NCBI GenBank assembly: GCA_022661535.1
Contig: JAKULF010000001.1
Span: forward strand, 1,116,001-1,180,000
From: Eutypa lata
Taxonomy: Eukaryota > Ascomycota > Sordariomycetes > Xylariales > Diatrypaceae
Length of the DNA stretch: 64,000 bases
Direction: 5' to 3'
The notes beneath the pieces are model-generated. The model ran no database searches. It saw nothing but the letters and a program-made list of their open reading frames with translations, and was not told the origin of the DNA. Positions within the stretch are counted from its first letter, which is position 1. Each line of letters starts with the position of its first letter. The position numbers were made by a program, and so were the translations under genes. Positions 1-10,138 of this stretch are shown one piece after another.

Positions 1-1
1 C

Positions 2-1066
2 TATGCCGCTTACCTGAACCGCACTTTTGCTGTCGTTGAGGGCTTCAAGAACTACCCCAACACTCTTGCCTTCTTCTCTGGCAACGAGGTCATCTCTGAT
101 GAGAAGGTCGCTAAGACCGTCCCTCCCTACGTCCGTGCTGTGACCCGTGACCTTAAGAACTATATTAAGAAGCACTCTAAGCGCCAGATCCCTGTCGGAT
201 ACTCTGCCGCTGATGTCCGTATTGTTCTTGAGGACAGCTGGAACTACTTCCAGTGCGCCATTGATGGTGAGGAGGACGACATGTCGCGTGCCGATATCTT
301 TGCCCTTAACAGCTACTCGTGGTGCGGTGACAGCAGCTTCAAGGAGGCCAGCTACGACCAACTCGTTACCATGTTCCAGAAGTCCTCCGTCCCGGTCTTC
401 TTCTCTGAGTTCGGTTGCAACACCCCATCTCCCCGTGTCTTCACCGAGATCCAGTCCATCTACGGTAGCGACATGACGGGCGCATTTGCCGGCGGTGTCG
501 TGTACGAGTACACGCAAGAGGACAACAACTACGGCCTGGCCAAGATCAACACCAAGGATCAGTCCCTCCAGCTCCAGGAAGACTTCCGCTCCCTGCAGAA
601 GCAGTACTCCAAGGTCGACTTCAGCTCGGTCCAGAGCGTTAAGGCGGTCTCAACGGCCAACTCTGCCCCCGAGTGCAAGGCTAGCCTGATCAAGAACAAG
701 AGCTTCAACTCCAACTTCACCCTGCCCAAGCTGCCCCCTGGAGCTCAGGAGATTATCGACGAGGGTGTCTCCCCCGCGCCTGTCGGTAAGATCGTTGACA
801 TCAGTGACTGGAAGGTCGTCCCCCAGGTCAAGGATGTCGATGGAAGCGTCATGTCGGACTTGGCCGTCAAGCCCCTCGACGACGATGCCGTCAACACTCC
901 CGGTACCAACGCTGGTGGATCTATTACTAGTGCCGGATCCACTAGTGATGAGACTACCGATGATAGCACCAGCGATGACGCCGAGGGTGCTGCTGTTCGC
1001 TTCTCTAGCTCCCTCGCTCTCCCCGTTATGGCAGCTCTTGCCATGGCTGGTGTTCAGCTGTTTTAA
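2..1066 (+). CDS. GH72 beta-1,3-glucanosyltransferase, GPI-anchored (5' partial)
   Basis: The frame is open from base 2, so the window starts inside the gene; the stop is TAA at 1064-1066. GH72 (Gas/Gel) enzymes cut and rejoin beta-1,3-glucan chains at the outer face of the plasma membrane and so elongate wall glucan. Both catalytic glutamate contexts are visible: FFSGNEV near the start (acid/base) and VFFSEFGCN (nucleophile). No Cys-rich CBM43 module follows the catalytic domain, so it belongs to the subgroup without it. The C-terminus has a Ser/Thr/Asp-rich linker and a hydrophobic tail ending VQLF, which fits a GPI-anchor signal. Codons are strongly C-ending, as in highly expressed fungal genes. 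Which Gel/Gas paralogue it is cannot be told. The 5' end, signal peptide and any upstream introns lie outside the window. Confidence 0.95.
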   Translation, partial: YAAYLNRTFAVVEGFKNYPNTLAFFSGNEVISDEKVAKTVPPYVRAVTRDLKNYIKKHSKRQIPVGYSAADVRIVLEDSWNYFQCAIDGEEDDMSRADIFALNSYSWCGDSSFKEASYDQLVTMFQKSSVPVFFSEFGCNTPSPRVFTEIQSIYGSDMTGAFAGGVVYEYTQEDNNYGLAKINTKDQSLQLQEDFRSLQKQYSKVDFSSVQSVKAVSTANSAPECKASLIKNKSFNSNFTLPKLPPGAQEIIDEGVSPAPVGKIVDISDWKVVPQVKDVDGSVMSDLAVKPLDDDAVNTPGTNAGGSITSAGSTSDETTDDSTSDDAEGAAVRFSSSLALPVMAALAMAGVQLF

Positions 1067-1699
1067 GGAATAGAGGAAGGAAGTGGTGGAGTGGGTGGTT
1101 AGTGGTTGTTGGGCTTATAGAGGTGTTGTAATTAACCAACATACTTTACGCACGGCATACATACATACATTCTCATTTTTTGGCTCACCCGTTCATCGTG
1201 TGTCACGTTTCGTACCCAACCCAAGGAAATGCGACAATGGAACTTAGGGGATCGGCTGGAGGAGACAAGCACCATAATTCACACGACTCCGAGATGGACA
1301 GGATAAAAAGAATGCTGGTCGAGACGCCACGACTGTCAACATTTGTGGAATGCTTTGGTTGTCGGGCATATTTGCTTAGCGTCGTCGTTCGGAGCGGGTG
1401 AGGCAAAGGTGACTTTGTATGGGTGGATGGGCTTTTCTTGTATCTTATGATATGCGTACGTAGCTTGTACATAGAAGAAGAAGAGGAAGAAGAAGCGGTA
1501 TTTCTATGATCCGCTATGTCCGTGGTGATATTGTGATGTCTGTGATATCTCGGTCTATATATGTGGGTAGTATGTGTACTGCCGTCGCTCATGATAATTG
1601 GACGATGGCTCCATTAGCTAGCTGTCTTAGGAGGTTTTAGACTAGGTGTGCATATCAGGATTTCGGGGTGTAGTTGACGATCGAGCTATCTTTACGGCG

Positions 1700-1722
1700 G
1701 GTGTCCTACTATGTAGGACACC
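1700..1722. repeat. Perfect 10-bp inverted repeat (hairpin)
   Basis: Arms GGTGTCCTAC (1700-1709) and GTAGGACACC (1713-1722) are separated by TAT. The hairpin is followed by CCTAAGG and then the homopolymer block. Its function is unknown. Confidence 0.85.
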
Positions 1723-1738
1723 ACCATTATCCTAAGGT

Positions 1739-1762
1739 TTTTTTTGGGGGGGGGTTTTTTTT
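1739..1762. repeat. T7-G9-T8 homopolymer block
   Basis: Seven T, nine G and eight T occur in direct succession, 16 bp after the hairpin. It could be a polymerase-slippage hotspot. Confidence 0.8.
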
Positions 1763-2123
1763 GACTACTCTTCTCCTATTGCAGGTTTTACTGAGCAGGC
1801 TGTTGATATAACCTAAAATAGTTATTTTAAGTATAGCAGCTATTGTCTTATGTCACGTGCGTTTTTGGTTATGCGGTGTGACTGAATTAAACCTCTTCGT
1901 GAGGGCTAAAAAAGCAGTGCAAAGGGCCGCAATGGGTGAAGAAGGAACAGTGGAATGAAATTAACCAATGATTGTCATCTCTAATCTTCAACATTTCTTA
2001 ACCTTAAATCTCATATCCCCTAGAGGTTCTAAACCAACTCGTCTTCATGGCTTTTAGGTAGAGGGGCGATACTATAAATATCTAATTTTATAGGAGCTTT
2101 GTTATTTTTGCTGTGTCCCATTA

Positions 2124-2460
2124 TACAGCTAGCTGTTATTTGCACCAGCTGCTCACCACTTAGCTCACCTAGCTTTAGTTAGCTGCCACCACCTTTGAAG
2201 CTATTCACACTTCCGACATAATTGTAACAATTAAGTACCAGCACTTTTTACGCCATTTACGATAAGATGGGTGATAAAAGTCATTATATTAACGTATTAT
2301 TTAATAATATAATTAGTATTTACTTATTGTAAGTGGTTTGAAGTGCAAACATATTTAAAGGTCATTGTAATGTAATAAACTAATGGTGGCAGCTAGGTAA
2401 TGGAAGCTAACATTGAGTAATGGTAACAACGCAGCTGTTGACAAATGCTGGTTAGCTATA
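2124..2460. mobile_element. Probable non-autonomous TIR (MITE-like) element
   Basis: The left arm (2124 to about 2193) and right arm (about 2384-2460) are inverted copies of each other. The inner 12 bp, TAGCTGCCACCA at 2180-2191 and its reverse complement at 2384-2395, match perfectly. At the outer end, left TACAGCTAGCTGTTATTTGC pairs with right (reverse complement) TATAGCTAACCAGCATTTGT, and most of the differences there are transitions. The ~190-bp AT-rich centre encodes nothing. No target-site duplication could be fixed by eye. The transition bias fits old decay or repeat-induced point mutation. Confidence 0.5.
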
Positions 2461-2594
2461 AAGCTGTCTTGAAAGGTCAGATGACTGGTATGTTTTACAT
2501 TGTAGCATCTTGTGATACTTGCCGTATACTTATTTATAATTATTCTATTGATCTAATGTTCATCTAATATATCAGGGGTATTCCACTAGTGATT

Positions 2595-4688
2595 TCACTT
2601 AATATCAAGCACCTCAAATAACCTCGCGATATCCCCGTACAAACCAACAGCCAACCCAGCCTCCTCCAGCGCGGGGTCCACACAGCCAGCGGCGTCCAAT
2701 CCCAGCCTCACCAGCCTGAACTTGCCCTTCGCACGCTGTACCAAATGTTCATTATGCCACCGAAGCACAGAAGGGGTATTCATGCCGACCCCAAGCTCCA
2801 GGATTGTCGTTGTTACCGCGTCCTCGCCCTCGCCCCGTTTCTCCGAACCTCCTCTTCTGTCTGCTGTCTCTACACCCTCAGCTAGACACTCCTTTACGAA
2901 GCCGGCATATCGTCCGTTCAGCTCCTCGAACGGCGCCTCAATGAAGTAATCCCCGCCACGAACGCACAGCGTCAGGTCGGCCCCGCAGAACTTACACGTC
3001 GGGACTTCGTAGTCGTCCGGCAGGTGCTGCGTCACCGGATCTACGTGCTTGACCGCGTCGTCGATGAGCGGCTCAGAAGGCCAAACCGCATCCTCGCGAC
3101 ATGGCGTCGCGCACTGCATAAAGGCGTATTGCCCCTGCGGAGTACAGATGCGCGCCGTGTCGAACCCGTGCTTCGCGAAGAAGCCGTCCGCGTTCGAGGT
3201 TTTGACGAACCATTTCTTCTCCTTCCCCTCACCACCACCACCGTCGACACCATCTTCGCCATCCTTGCCACCATCATCATCACCACTCTCAAACCTCCGT
3301 CGCGTAAAAGACAGTAAGTCGTCATACAACTTACTGCGCGGCCACCGCCTCACCACCTCCAAGTGATGCATATTATAACTCCAGCGCGCGGCGTCCGAGG
3401 GCCACTCATCGAACCCGAACACGGAGTATAGCGACGAGAGCCCGTATTTCTTGAACCCGTGGTGATGCTTGGTGAAAAGGGCCGAGGAGGTGTAGTCTAG
3501 ACCCGTGGAAGCAGAGAGACCGGCGCCCGCGGATATTATGAGGCGGGATGACGTGGCGAGCCAGTTCCGGGCGCGGAATATCAAGGCGGTCTGTTGGGCG
3601 AGAAGCGGTGGCATTGGTGGTGGTATGCTGGTTGAAGGCGAGGAGGTGTCCTTATCATTACCGCTGCTGTTGTTGCTGTTTAGAAGAATACGGTCCTTGA
3701 CTAGCTGAGAAAATCGGGATTGGTAGATGTTCAGGTCCAAGTCGGTGAATACGTTGAATATGACATCCGTCAGGGTCGTCTCCGGATGCATCCCAAGCCA
3801 GCGGAGCACAGCATCCACAGCGACGCGACATCCCTCATCAACCGGGAACCCAAACATCCCCGTCGATACCCCGCAGAATACCAACACTTTCCTCCCGTCG
3901 GGAAACGGTTCAAGATCCTCAGCCGCATCCAGGCAAGCCTCGTAGCAGCTCGCGAGCAACCGGCGGTCTTCATCCGAGGGCTGTTGCTCCTCCTCAATCT
4001 CAACCTGTCCTCCTCCTCTGCGACGTCGCAGAAGCTGCGGCCCAACAGTGTGGATCACGTACCGCGCATGCAGGTTGAAGCCGGGAGTCACCTTCGCAGT
4101 TCCCACCGGCTCCTCCGTGCCTTGCGCCGCCATGAGCTCCCAGCACGCGCGTCGCAAGCCCGGCCCCGCCGCGGCGTGGATCGCATTGTCGATGCAGGGG
4201 TGGCGGGGCTGGAAACAGCCGAGGAGTTGCGCGTTGGCTGCGTTCACGATAGCCGTTGTATCTGCGAGCGTTGTGATGTCGCCTTTCCATATGGATAGCG
4301 AGGGTCTTCCTCTTCTTTTTGATGACGAGGAGGAGAAGGAAGGGGAAGGGGGAACGCTGTTGGGGTTAACGAAGAATCGTGGTGTTATATCCTGTGGTGA
4401 TGTTGCTAGACGTCGCGCCAGACGATCCCGTAGCATCCGGTCCGTGGGCTCTGCGATGTCGGGCGGGAGCTCTGGCTCCGCGGCTCGCATGCATAGGAGC
4501 TGGTCGAGAAGGACGAGGCGCGACCAGCTGTCCATTTGTAGAATTGCACGTTTGTTGCCGTTGTAGGGTGGGTGGTGGTGGTCATGGTCGTTGTGCCCGT
4601 GCCCGTGATGATGATGGTGATGTCCTAGGCTATAACCTGCCTCCTCGAGGAGGAAGTCTAGGATGTCTACGATGTTTGTGCTAGCCAT
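2595..4688 (-). CDS. Zinc-macrodomain / SirTM-class sirtuin fusion (protein ADP-ribosylation)
   Basis: Single exon, 697 aa. Residues ~131-335 are a macrodomain of the zinc-dependent type: GDITTLADTTAIVNAANAQL leads into GCFQPRHPCIDN, in which Cys158, His163 and Cys165 look like the metal ligands. These domains hydrolyse protein-linked ADP-ribose. Residues ~365-697 are a sirtuin: NAD-binding SAGAGLSAS (~386), TSNADG (497-502), and C-x3-C (526/530) plus C-x2-C (565/568) for zinc. The catalytic His of ordinary deacetylase sirtuins is replaced by Gln518 (CTPQG), the mark of SirTM enzymes, which are ADP-ribosyltransferases rather than deacylases. Microbial SirTM genes sit next to macrodomain genes, and fused fungal forms are known. 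The N-terminus carries 12 His within residues 23-39. The usual bacterial partners (GcvH-like, lipoate ligase-like) are not in this window. Substrate unknown; probably cytosolic or mitochondrial. Confidence 0.88.
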   Translation of the reverse strand: MASTNIVDILDFLLEEAGYSLGHHHHHHGHGHNDHDHHHPPYNGNKRAILQMDSWSRLVLLDQLLCMRAAEPELPPDIAEPTDRMLRDRLARRLATSPQDITPRFFVNPNSVPPSPSFSSSSSKRRGRPSLSIWKGDITTLADTTAIVNAANAQLLGCFQPRHPCIDNAIHAAAGPGLRRACWELMAAQGTEEPVGTAKVTPGFNLHARYVIHTVGPQLLRRRRGGGQVEIEEEQQPSDEDRRLLASCYEACLDAAEDLEPFPDGRKVLVFCGVSTGMFGFPVDEGCRVAVDAVLRWLGMHPETTLTDVIFNVFTDLDLNIYQSRFSQLVKDRILLNSNNSSGNDKDTSSPSTSIPPPMPPLLAQQTALIFRARNWLATSSRLIISAGAGLSASTGLDYTSSALFTKHHHGFKKYGLSSLYSVFGFDEWPSDAARWSYNMHHLEVVRRWPRSKLYDDLLSFTRRRFESGDDDGGKDGEDGVDGGGGEGKEKKWFVKTSNADGFFAKHGFDTARICTPQGQYAFMQCATPCREDAVWPSEPLIDDAVKHVDPVTQHLPDDYEVPTCKFCGADLTLCVRGGDYFIEAPFEELNGRYAGFVKECLAEGVETADRRGGSEKRGEGEDAVTTTILELGVGMNTPSVLRWHNEHLVQRAKGKFRLVRLGLDAAGCVDPALEEAGLAVGLYGDIARLFEVLDIK

Positions 4689-6045
4689 TGTCCCTGATGA
4701 TGTTTCTAGTCAAGAGAAGCAAGGCTATAGTGTTTAAGTGCAGCATTTTCTTCTTCTTCACGTTTTATGTCTTGATGCGCCCAGAAGAGCGAAAGGAGGT
4801 CTTAGTGTAAGTAGTCATAAGTTTGGTAATGGTGAATAAGCGGGCCGGGTGGGATGGCCGGATGGCCGGATGGGATGTTTGATCTGCGTAGTATTTCTCA
4901 TCCTCATCACCAAAACATTTCTAATGGCTTCTATGTCACTGAGGTTGATTAAATATTAATTTGTTTTGAAGAAACCCTTTTGTAATAATTTATCCAGAGT
5001 CTAGCCTCTAGTAAGTAAGCGCCCTAGTCTCGTCCTTTCCTTTTGTAATGGTTGTGGGCGATTGGTTGAAACTCAGTTAAGTATTATTCTCTAATGACTG
5101 TGAAGGTCTCATAGCCTAGACATGAGAGGCGTCCGTCGAGGTCATGTTGTGATAATTATCACGCAGCAGCGATGTAGACTTCGTTCACCAGGTATTTATG
5201 ATAACGATAGTTACCATTATGATTTATCACACTTGCTGGAGAGTTCAGATGACCGATTTCGTAACGCTTCGACAGAGATCTTAGAGAGATACCACTGATT
5301 TCGTCGTCACTTGCTTCAATTACCATTTCGTCCGCGATCTCCTCATATCTTAGGTAAGGGTCATCTGAGGACTCGTTTATGTCACCCAGTGCTTTGTACG
5401 AACCTCGACAGCCTATTCTAAGTGACGTGGTTCAGGTCAATGGTCGCAGGGTTTGTTAGCAACTGCTTCTTTGAGTTCCAAGATGTGATCGGGGTTAGCC
5501 ATTCCATGCAATCTTCATAGTATTAGTACATCAGAGCAACAGGTTCTGGAATACGAAAATGGGGTCTTCTTCGCCTCATCTCCCCCACTGGCGCCGATGC
5601 CACTTGCAGTAAAAAGTATCAACTTGTATTCACTAAGTCTCATTTGGAAACACAGCCTAATTCGCTATTTTAGATCGCCGTAGCTGAGGGAGCTGTGCCT
5701 GGTGCCCCATTCCGATTGGTTCCATCTCAGTGGGTCATCGACTATACATTCGGTACAAGAGATATGACGATGTTAGAAACTAGCAGACCAAGGCAAGCTT
5801 GGCCCGTTCACTAAATAAAGGGGCTAGTGCTAAGATTGCTATCTTTCAGCCGCAAGTTTCGATAGTTTTCTTCTCTTTCTTTTGTTCTTTCTTTCTTCTA
5901 GTTTATAGAAATTCACGAATCAGAATTCAGTATCAAGTGTTTCCTTGTTTTAAGAATTAAGCTCTCAAACCACGCACTCTCACTCATTGACAGTTGGAGA
6001 TCCACTTCACCCACCAACCCACCATAACAGAAAAAGAAGAAAAAC
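4689..6045. other. Intergenic, divergent promoter region
   Basis: This gap separates the start codons of two divergent genes, so it must hold both promoters. A CT-rich tract (about 5866-5900) and a TATA-like CTAAATAAAG near 5811 precede the plus-strand gene at 6046. No credible gene is seen. Confidence 0.6.
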
Positions 6046-6789
6046 ATGCTCACCACGGGCTCATCATCGGGGATGCGACGGGGGCTGGTGCTCCTGCTGC
6101 TGACCGCAGCGCCGGCGGCTCTAGCAAGAACGGACCTATCGGGCTGCGTCTCGTCCGTAGCGGGCGCTAGTCTCGTCTGGTACGTGCCGGGCACAGGCGA
6201 GCTCTGCGAGTTCCTCGACTGCGGCGGCGGTCGTGCCCCGCCGAAGACGACAGTCCCCGGTTGCGCCGCCTACGAGGGTACCGCGACCTACTCGCCTAGC
6301 TATCTTTCCGGCTTCGGCGACAGCGCTTCAGCGACTTCTATTATCGCCAGCGTCACGGCGCCGGCCTCGGCCTTCGCGTCGGCTACGAGCAGCAGCAGCA
6401 GCAGCAGCGGTAGTAGTGACGATGATGATAATGACGATGGGGCGGAGACGACGACAACAGCGTCGGCTGGGACTGGCAGTGGTGCGGTGGCGACGGGTGA
6501 AAATAGCGTTGTCCAGACGGTTACGGAAAGTGTGACTGGATCGGGTTCAACGGATGTACTTGTTACGGCGGCACAGACAACAGCGCCGGCTTCGACGGGC
6601 GGGGCTTCGTCTTCGTCTTCGCCAGCTTCCGCGGACTCCGAAGACGGGGAAGGGGAAGCAACCACAGAAGATGGGGCGGGTGCTACCTCCAGCAGCACAT
6701 CAGAGGGTGCCGTTGCGACGGCCGGCCCGAAGGTGCTGGGCATGGGCATTGCGGCGCTGGGCCTCGTGGCCGGTGTGGTTGTACTGTGA
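6046..6789 (+). CDS. Small secreted, Ser/Thr-rich GPI-type surface protein
   Basis: 247 aa, single exon. A hydrophobic leader ends near LALAR-type residues ~25-28. The second Met (residue 10, base 6073) would give a more classical signal peptide, but the first ATG has the better AAAAAC context. The compact N-terminal part (~28-90) has four Cys and the conserved-looking motif DCGGGRAPPKTTVPGC. The middle (~100-220) is low-complexity Ser/Thr/Ala with a short Asp run (SDDDDNDD), as expected for an O-glycosylated stalk. The C-terminal tail (KVLGMGIAALGLVAGVVVL) looks like a GPI-attachment signal. Proteins with this N-terminal motif occur widely in Pezizomycotina; some carry the label 'siderophore biosynthesis enzyme', which the sequence does not support. 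Likely a wall or membrane surface protein of unknown role. Confidence 0.8.
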   Translation: MLTTGSSSGMRRGLVLLLLTAAPAALARTDLSGCVSSVAGASLVWYVPGTGELCEFLDCGGGRAPPKTTVPGCAAYEGTATYSPSYLSGFGDSASATSIIASVTAPASAFASATSSSSSSSGSSDDDDNDDGAETTTTASAGTGSGAVATGENSVVQTVTESVTGSGSTDVLVTAAQTTAPASTGGASSSSSPASADSEDGEGEATTEDGAGATSSSTSEGAVATAGPKVLGMGIAALGLVAGVVVL

Positions 6790-7920
6790 TGATGGACATG
6801 GCTCATCAATAGGTGGTCTTTCCGGCGTATTTTGTATAAAGGGTTGAATATCATTAATGGCCATTGCACATGTCGAGTGGCCCTGTACGTAATACATGTA
6901 ATTGAAATTGTTAAATACTATATTGCCCGACTATATATCCCTCCCATCTTCGTGCCACGTTCTCTTTTGCATGCTACACTGCTATCAAGATGGACCGGTA
7001 AAATATATCCAGGTCGCAAACTATACTGAATTATGTATCCTCTGTAACATCGTTTTAGATCTTGTAGAGCAGTTTTCTATATGAATGATGCCCACGTAAT
7101 ATAGAAGACCATAAAATCGAGCGTTTTGAGATTCGGGAGGAATTATAACGAAGCTAAACCAGAAATAGAATTATACTCAAGTATTATTGCATCGCTGTTT
7201 TCTTCCTAGGGTAAAATAATTTTGAAATTCAGGTGAGAGACAATGCTTTATATATGGCAAACGACGAGATTTCAGCTTAAAGATAAGTCAAATGATGTCC
7301 AGACTCCAAGCGATGCTCCCCGATACTACCAGGGGTGTAGCTGGCCATTGCAGACGTCGGAGAAGACTGTGGCGAAGGGTGCGTCGATATGAGTAAACTG
7401 GTTATTGAGACGTCACCTATAACAATTCTCTCTGAGTGCTGAAGCGTTGAAGCGTACTAAGATGGTAGGTAACGTGTGCTCTGGACAATCTGATTGGTCC
7501 AATTTGTACATTAGTGTCCGCTTTAGTTAATTGAACTACCTAGATACATACGTAGGTAGATAGAGTAAAGGGTGAAAAAAAAAATTCATTCCTATTCAAC
7601 GAACAAGTAAGCAAATCAGGATATAAAAAAGAAAAATCTACTAATAAGAGCCAAAGTCATATTCGAACCATCTTTTTTTTCTTCTCATGCGGGCTGGTGG
7701 CTTCTGTGTCATTATAAATCGTTAATGAATCGCAGCTGTTGATCGGTGAGCTTAAGTACTTACTTAAACATGCGGGGTAACTCAGGGGCTGGATTGCTTC
7801 AATTACCTTGAGTACTTACTTGCTCCTCGAAACTTCTCCCCTTATCTTCAGAAACTCGACTCTGGAAGCGACTTTACGGATCTTTCATACAAGTTATTCC
7901 TCTTTACACAGATAGTCGAG
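6790..7920. other. Intergenic
   Basis: AT-rich gap between two plus-strand genes. It contains a 7-bp inverted repeat, CTACCTA (7536-7542) and TAGGTAG (7553-7559), of a motif that recurs elsewhere in the window. Nothing else is recognised. Confidence 0.55.
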
Positions 7921-10138
7921 ATGTTGACCAGCTTGCCACCCGAACTCTTTAGCATGTTGATTGAGAAGGTCAGTGGAACATGCTTTTGATTCTATGCCTA
8001 CGGCAAAATGCTGAATTCCGATTTGGCAGTTAGAGAAGAGAGACCTGAAGTCACTTTCTCAAGTTACGAAATACACGCATGCGCTTGTTGCCCATGCTCT
8101 ATGGCAATCTGTCACGATCACTGCCGAACACGAAGATAGGCTACATTGTATCAAAGTTGCGGCGCTACCACAGGTGTGCTTTGAGCTTGCAACCCAATTC
8201 CACCTTCGCTCCGGCTTTCGATTTATTACCTGCGATCGGTGCCCTAACGGGAACGACGGTGATGAGCTGGATAATGATGAGGTAACCGATTGGATGTCAG
8301 AATCAATCGAGGAAGAAGATGAGTATAAAGATGAGTCACATTTTGATTGCTTAACTCAGAGGGTGAAATCAGTCCTAGGGCGGTTTGAAGACGGCAAATT
8401 AAGCAGTTTTAGGTGGGTAGACTCCCGAACCCCGTCCCCAGGGTTTGGAAACATCTAATTCCAAGTTATAGTTGGGACTTAGGGACTTGTGTACCCTCGG
8501 AAATACTTGGACGGCAGGGAATTCTCTCACTCCGCCAGTGCTCCTTGAAATCTTTAAGTTTGATAACCGACCTTGCGTGCGAACATAGCGAGGACGATGA
8601 ATGTGACCTAGACCTGTCGTCATTCCGTCAGCTCCAGAGTCTGCGCTGGAAAGCACCGGCTAATGCTCACTTAGAGGCCCTGTCAGTCGCTATCCGGTCA
8701 AATTCTGTACACCTGAAGAAGCTTGAACTGGACTTTGGACGCTGGGAAGACCTGTGGATGAGCTTGGACCATGACCGTGATGACGACGAGGATGAGGAGC
8801 GGTACTATTTCTCTGCCAAGATCCTTCAGTTGACCAACCACTCTCCTCGACCTTTCTTCCCAGATATCCGTGTCTTATCTCTTTCTCATGTACCCCTTGG
8901 AGCAGCAGCCATGGCACCCGCGATAAATTTCAGTACTCTCGTATCCCTTACTCTTCGAAAGTGTCTCTGCTGGGAGGAGTTCCTCGAGCGCGTTCTGGAG
9001 CAGGGCCCTACGATAAATCTGACGAAGCTCGAGATTCAGGATTCAGACAGTGTATCGACAGGGATGGGCCCGTTTGTCATAGCAGACCTCCTTGAGGCCT
9101 TCAGAGGGCTCGAAGAGCTCTTCATAACCGATATGGGGGTGTCACTTGATAGCACCGTAGTCTGGAGTCATGTCGCCCACCACCGGGCAACTCTAAGGCG
9201 ATTCGTGTACCACCAGAGAGTCGTTGACCAGGATGAGGAGTCCCCATACTTTGAAAAAGAGCGTGACCTACGGGGCCTGGGGATTGGCAGGGGCCGGAGT
9301 AAGTGGGTTTCGTAGTATTTCCCCCCCTTTGTGACTAGCCTCAGTACTTGAAACTACTGAAAGGGTATATTTGGGAGTACTTTGCTTCCGAATAACCCGT
9401 AGGCCTCGTTAAGATACCTTAAAGAAGAAATTGCTAACTCTAAATGTTGCAGTGCGACAGATTAGGGACGACCCTTCATGCAACCCTCTTTCAAAGCTAG
9501 ACCTTGAATGTATTGGTCTGAGCTGTGCGCCTGGTCGCCTCGTAGGTATTGACATACCTGTTTAGCAGTTCCGAAATTAACTTGTCTTGCAGAAAACAAT
9601 ATTGAAGCCTTTCGCGTCGAAGACTTCGTTAAAACTTCTTCATATTAGGCAGTCGCGATTTGACATAAAAAACAACGCCTCTTGGGCCCTGGAGAGCTAT
9701 CATCCCCCAAGAGCCACGAGAATGGCGTCTGGGGCTGAGAGTGAAGATGGAGACTCTGAAAGTTCATTGGACTCTTGGATTGATTCTGATTCTGCAAGCG
9801 AATCCCAAGGTGCCCCCTCCGGCGGATCTAATGCGAAGGAAATTGATACAGAGCAAAGGAAAAGATCGGGACTGTTCCGGAGAGAGTTCCGTCAGTTTGT
9901 CGATTGGATATTTGGGCCGCAAGGGGTGTCCTCGTTGCAAGTCGTTGCTTTCGGAGACTTTGCCCATGGTGGTCGAGATTACTGGGCGAATGTCGTTCTC
10001 TGCAGAAGTACAGATGGGAGGACTAATTTTCGCCTTCTCAATAAAACTGGCTCAGAGGTGGAAAGGATCTTGGACGAATATCGCGATGTTTTAGAGGCAT
10101 GCCCTGTCGATGATCTTTTCATTTTATCACCACTTTAG
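7921..10138 (+). CDS. F-box / leucine-rich protein (spliced)
   Basis: Five exons reconstructed by hand: 7921-7968, 8030-8412, 8472-9298, 9453-9541, 9593-10138, giving 630 aa. Introns are 61, 59, 154 and 51 bp, all GT-AG; CTAAT and GCTAAC branch points are visible in introns 2 and 3. The N-terminus (LPPELFSMLIEK...LSQVTKYTHALV) is an F-box, the Skp1-binding motif of SCF ubiquitin ligases. It is followed by an acidic linker (about residues 90-115), irregular leucine-rich repeats (about 150-400) and an acidic Ser-rich stretch near residues 490-520. The target is unknown; fungi carry many fast-changing members. Splitting it into separate short genes is unlikely because every junction restores one frame. 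Confidence 0.78.

Larger units (their letters stand above)
1067..2594. other. Intergenic, AT-rich, with repeat features
   Basis: This 1.5-kb gap lies between two 3' ends (GH72 + and macro-sirtuin -). It holds a perfect hairpin (1700-1722), a T7-G9-T8 homopolymer block (1739-1762) and a probable terminal-inverted-repeat element (about 2124-2460). No credible gene is seen; the small ORFs at 1180-1592 have no coding character. Confidence 0.6.

Noticed and set aside
1203..1592. 129-aa minus-strand ORF behind the GH72 gene
   Set aside because: Low-complexity His/Ser/Thr composition, overlaps the 3' flank, no start context or domain.
3720..4298. 192-aa plus-strand ORF
   Set aside because: Lies antisense to the macrodomain-sirtuin gene and reflects its codon bias.
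2595..4688. Ordinary histone deacetylase sirtuin
   Set aside because: The catalytic His is replaced by Gln and the protein is fused to a zinc-type macrodomain.
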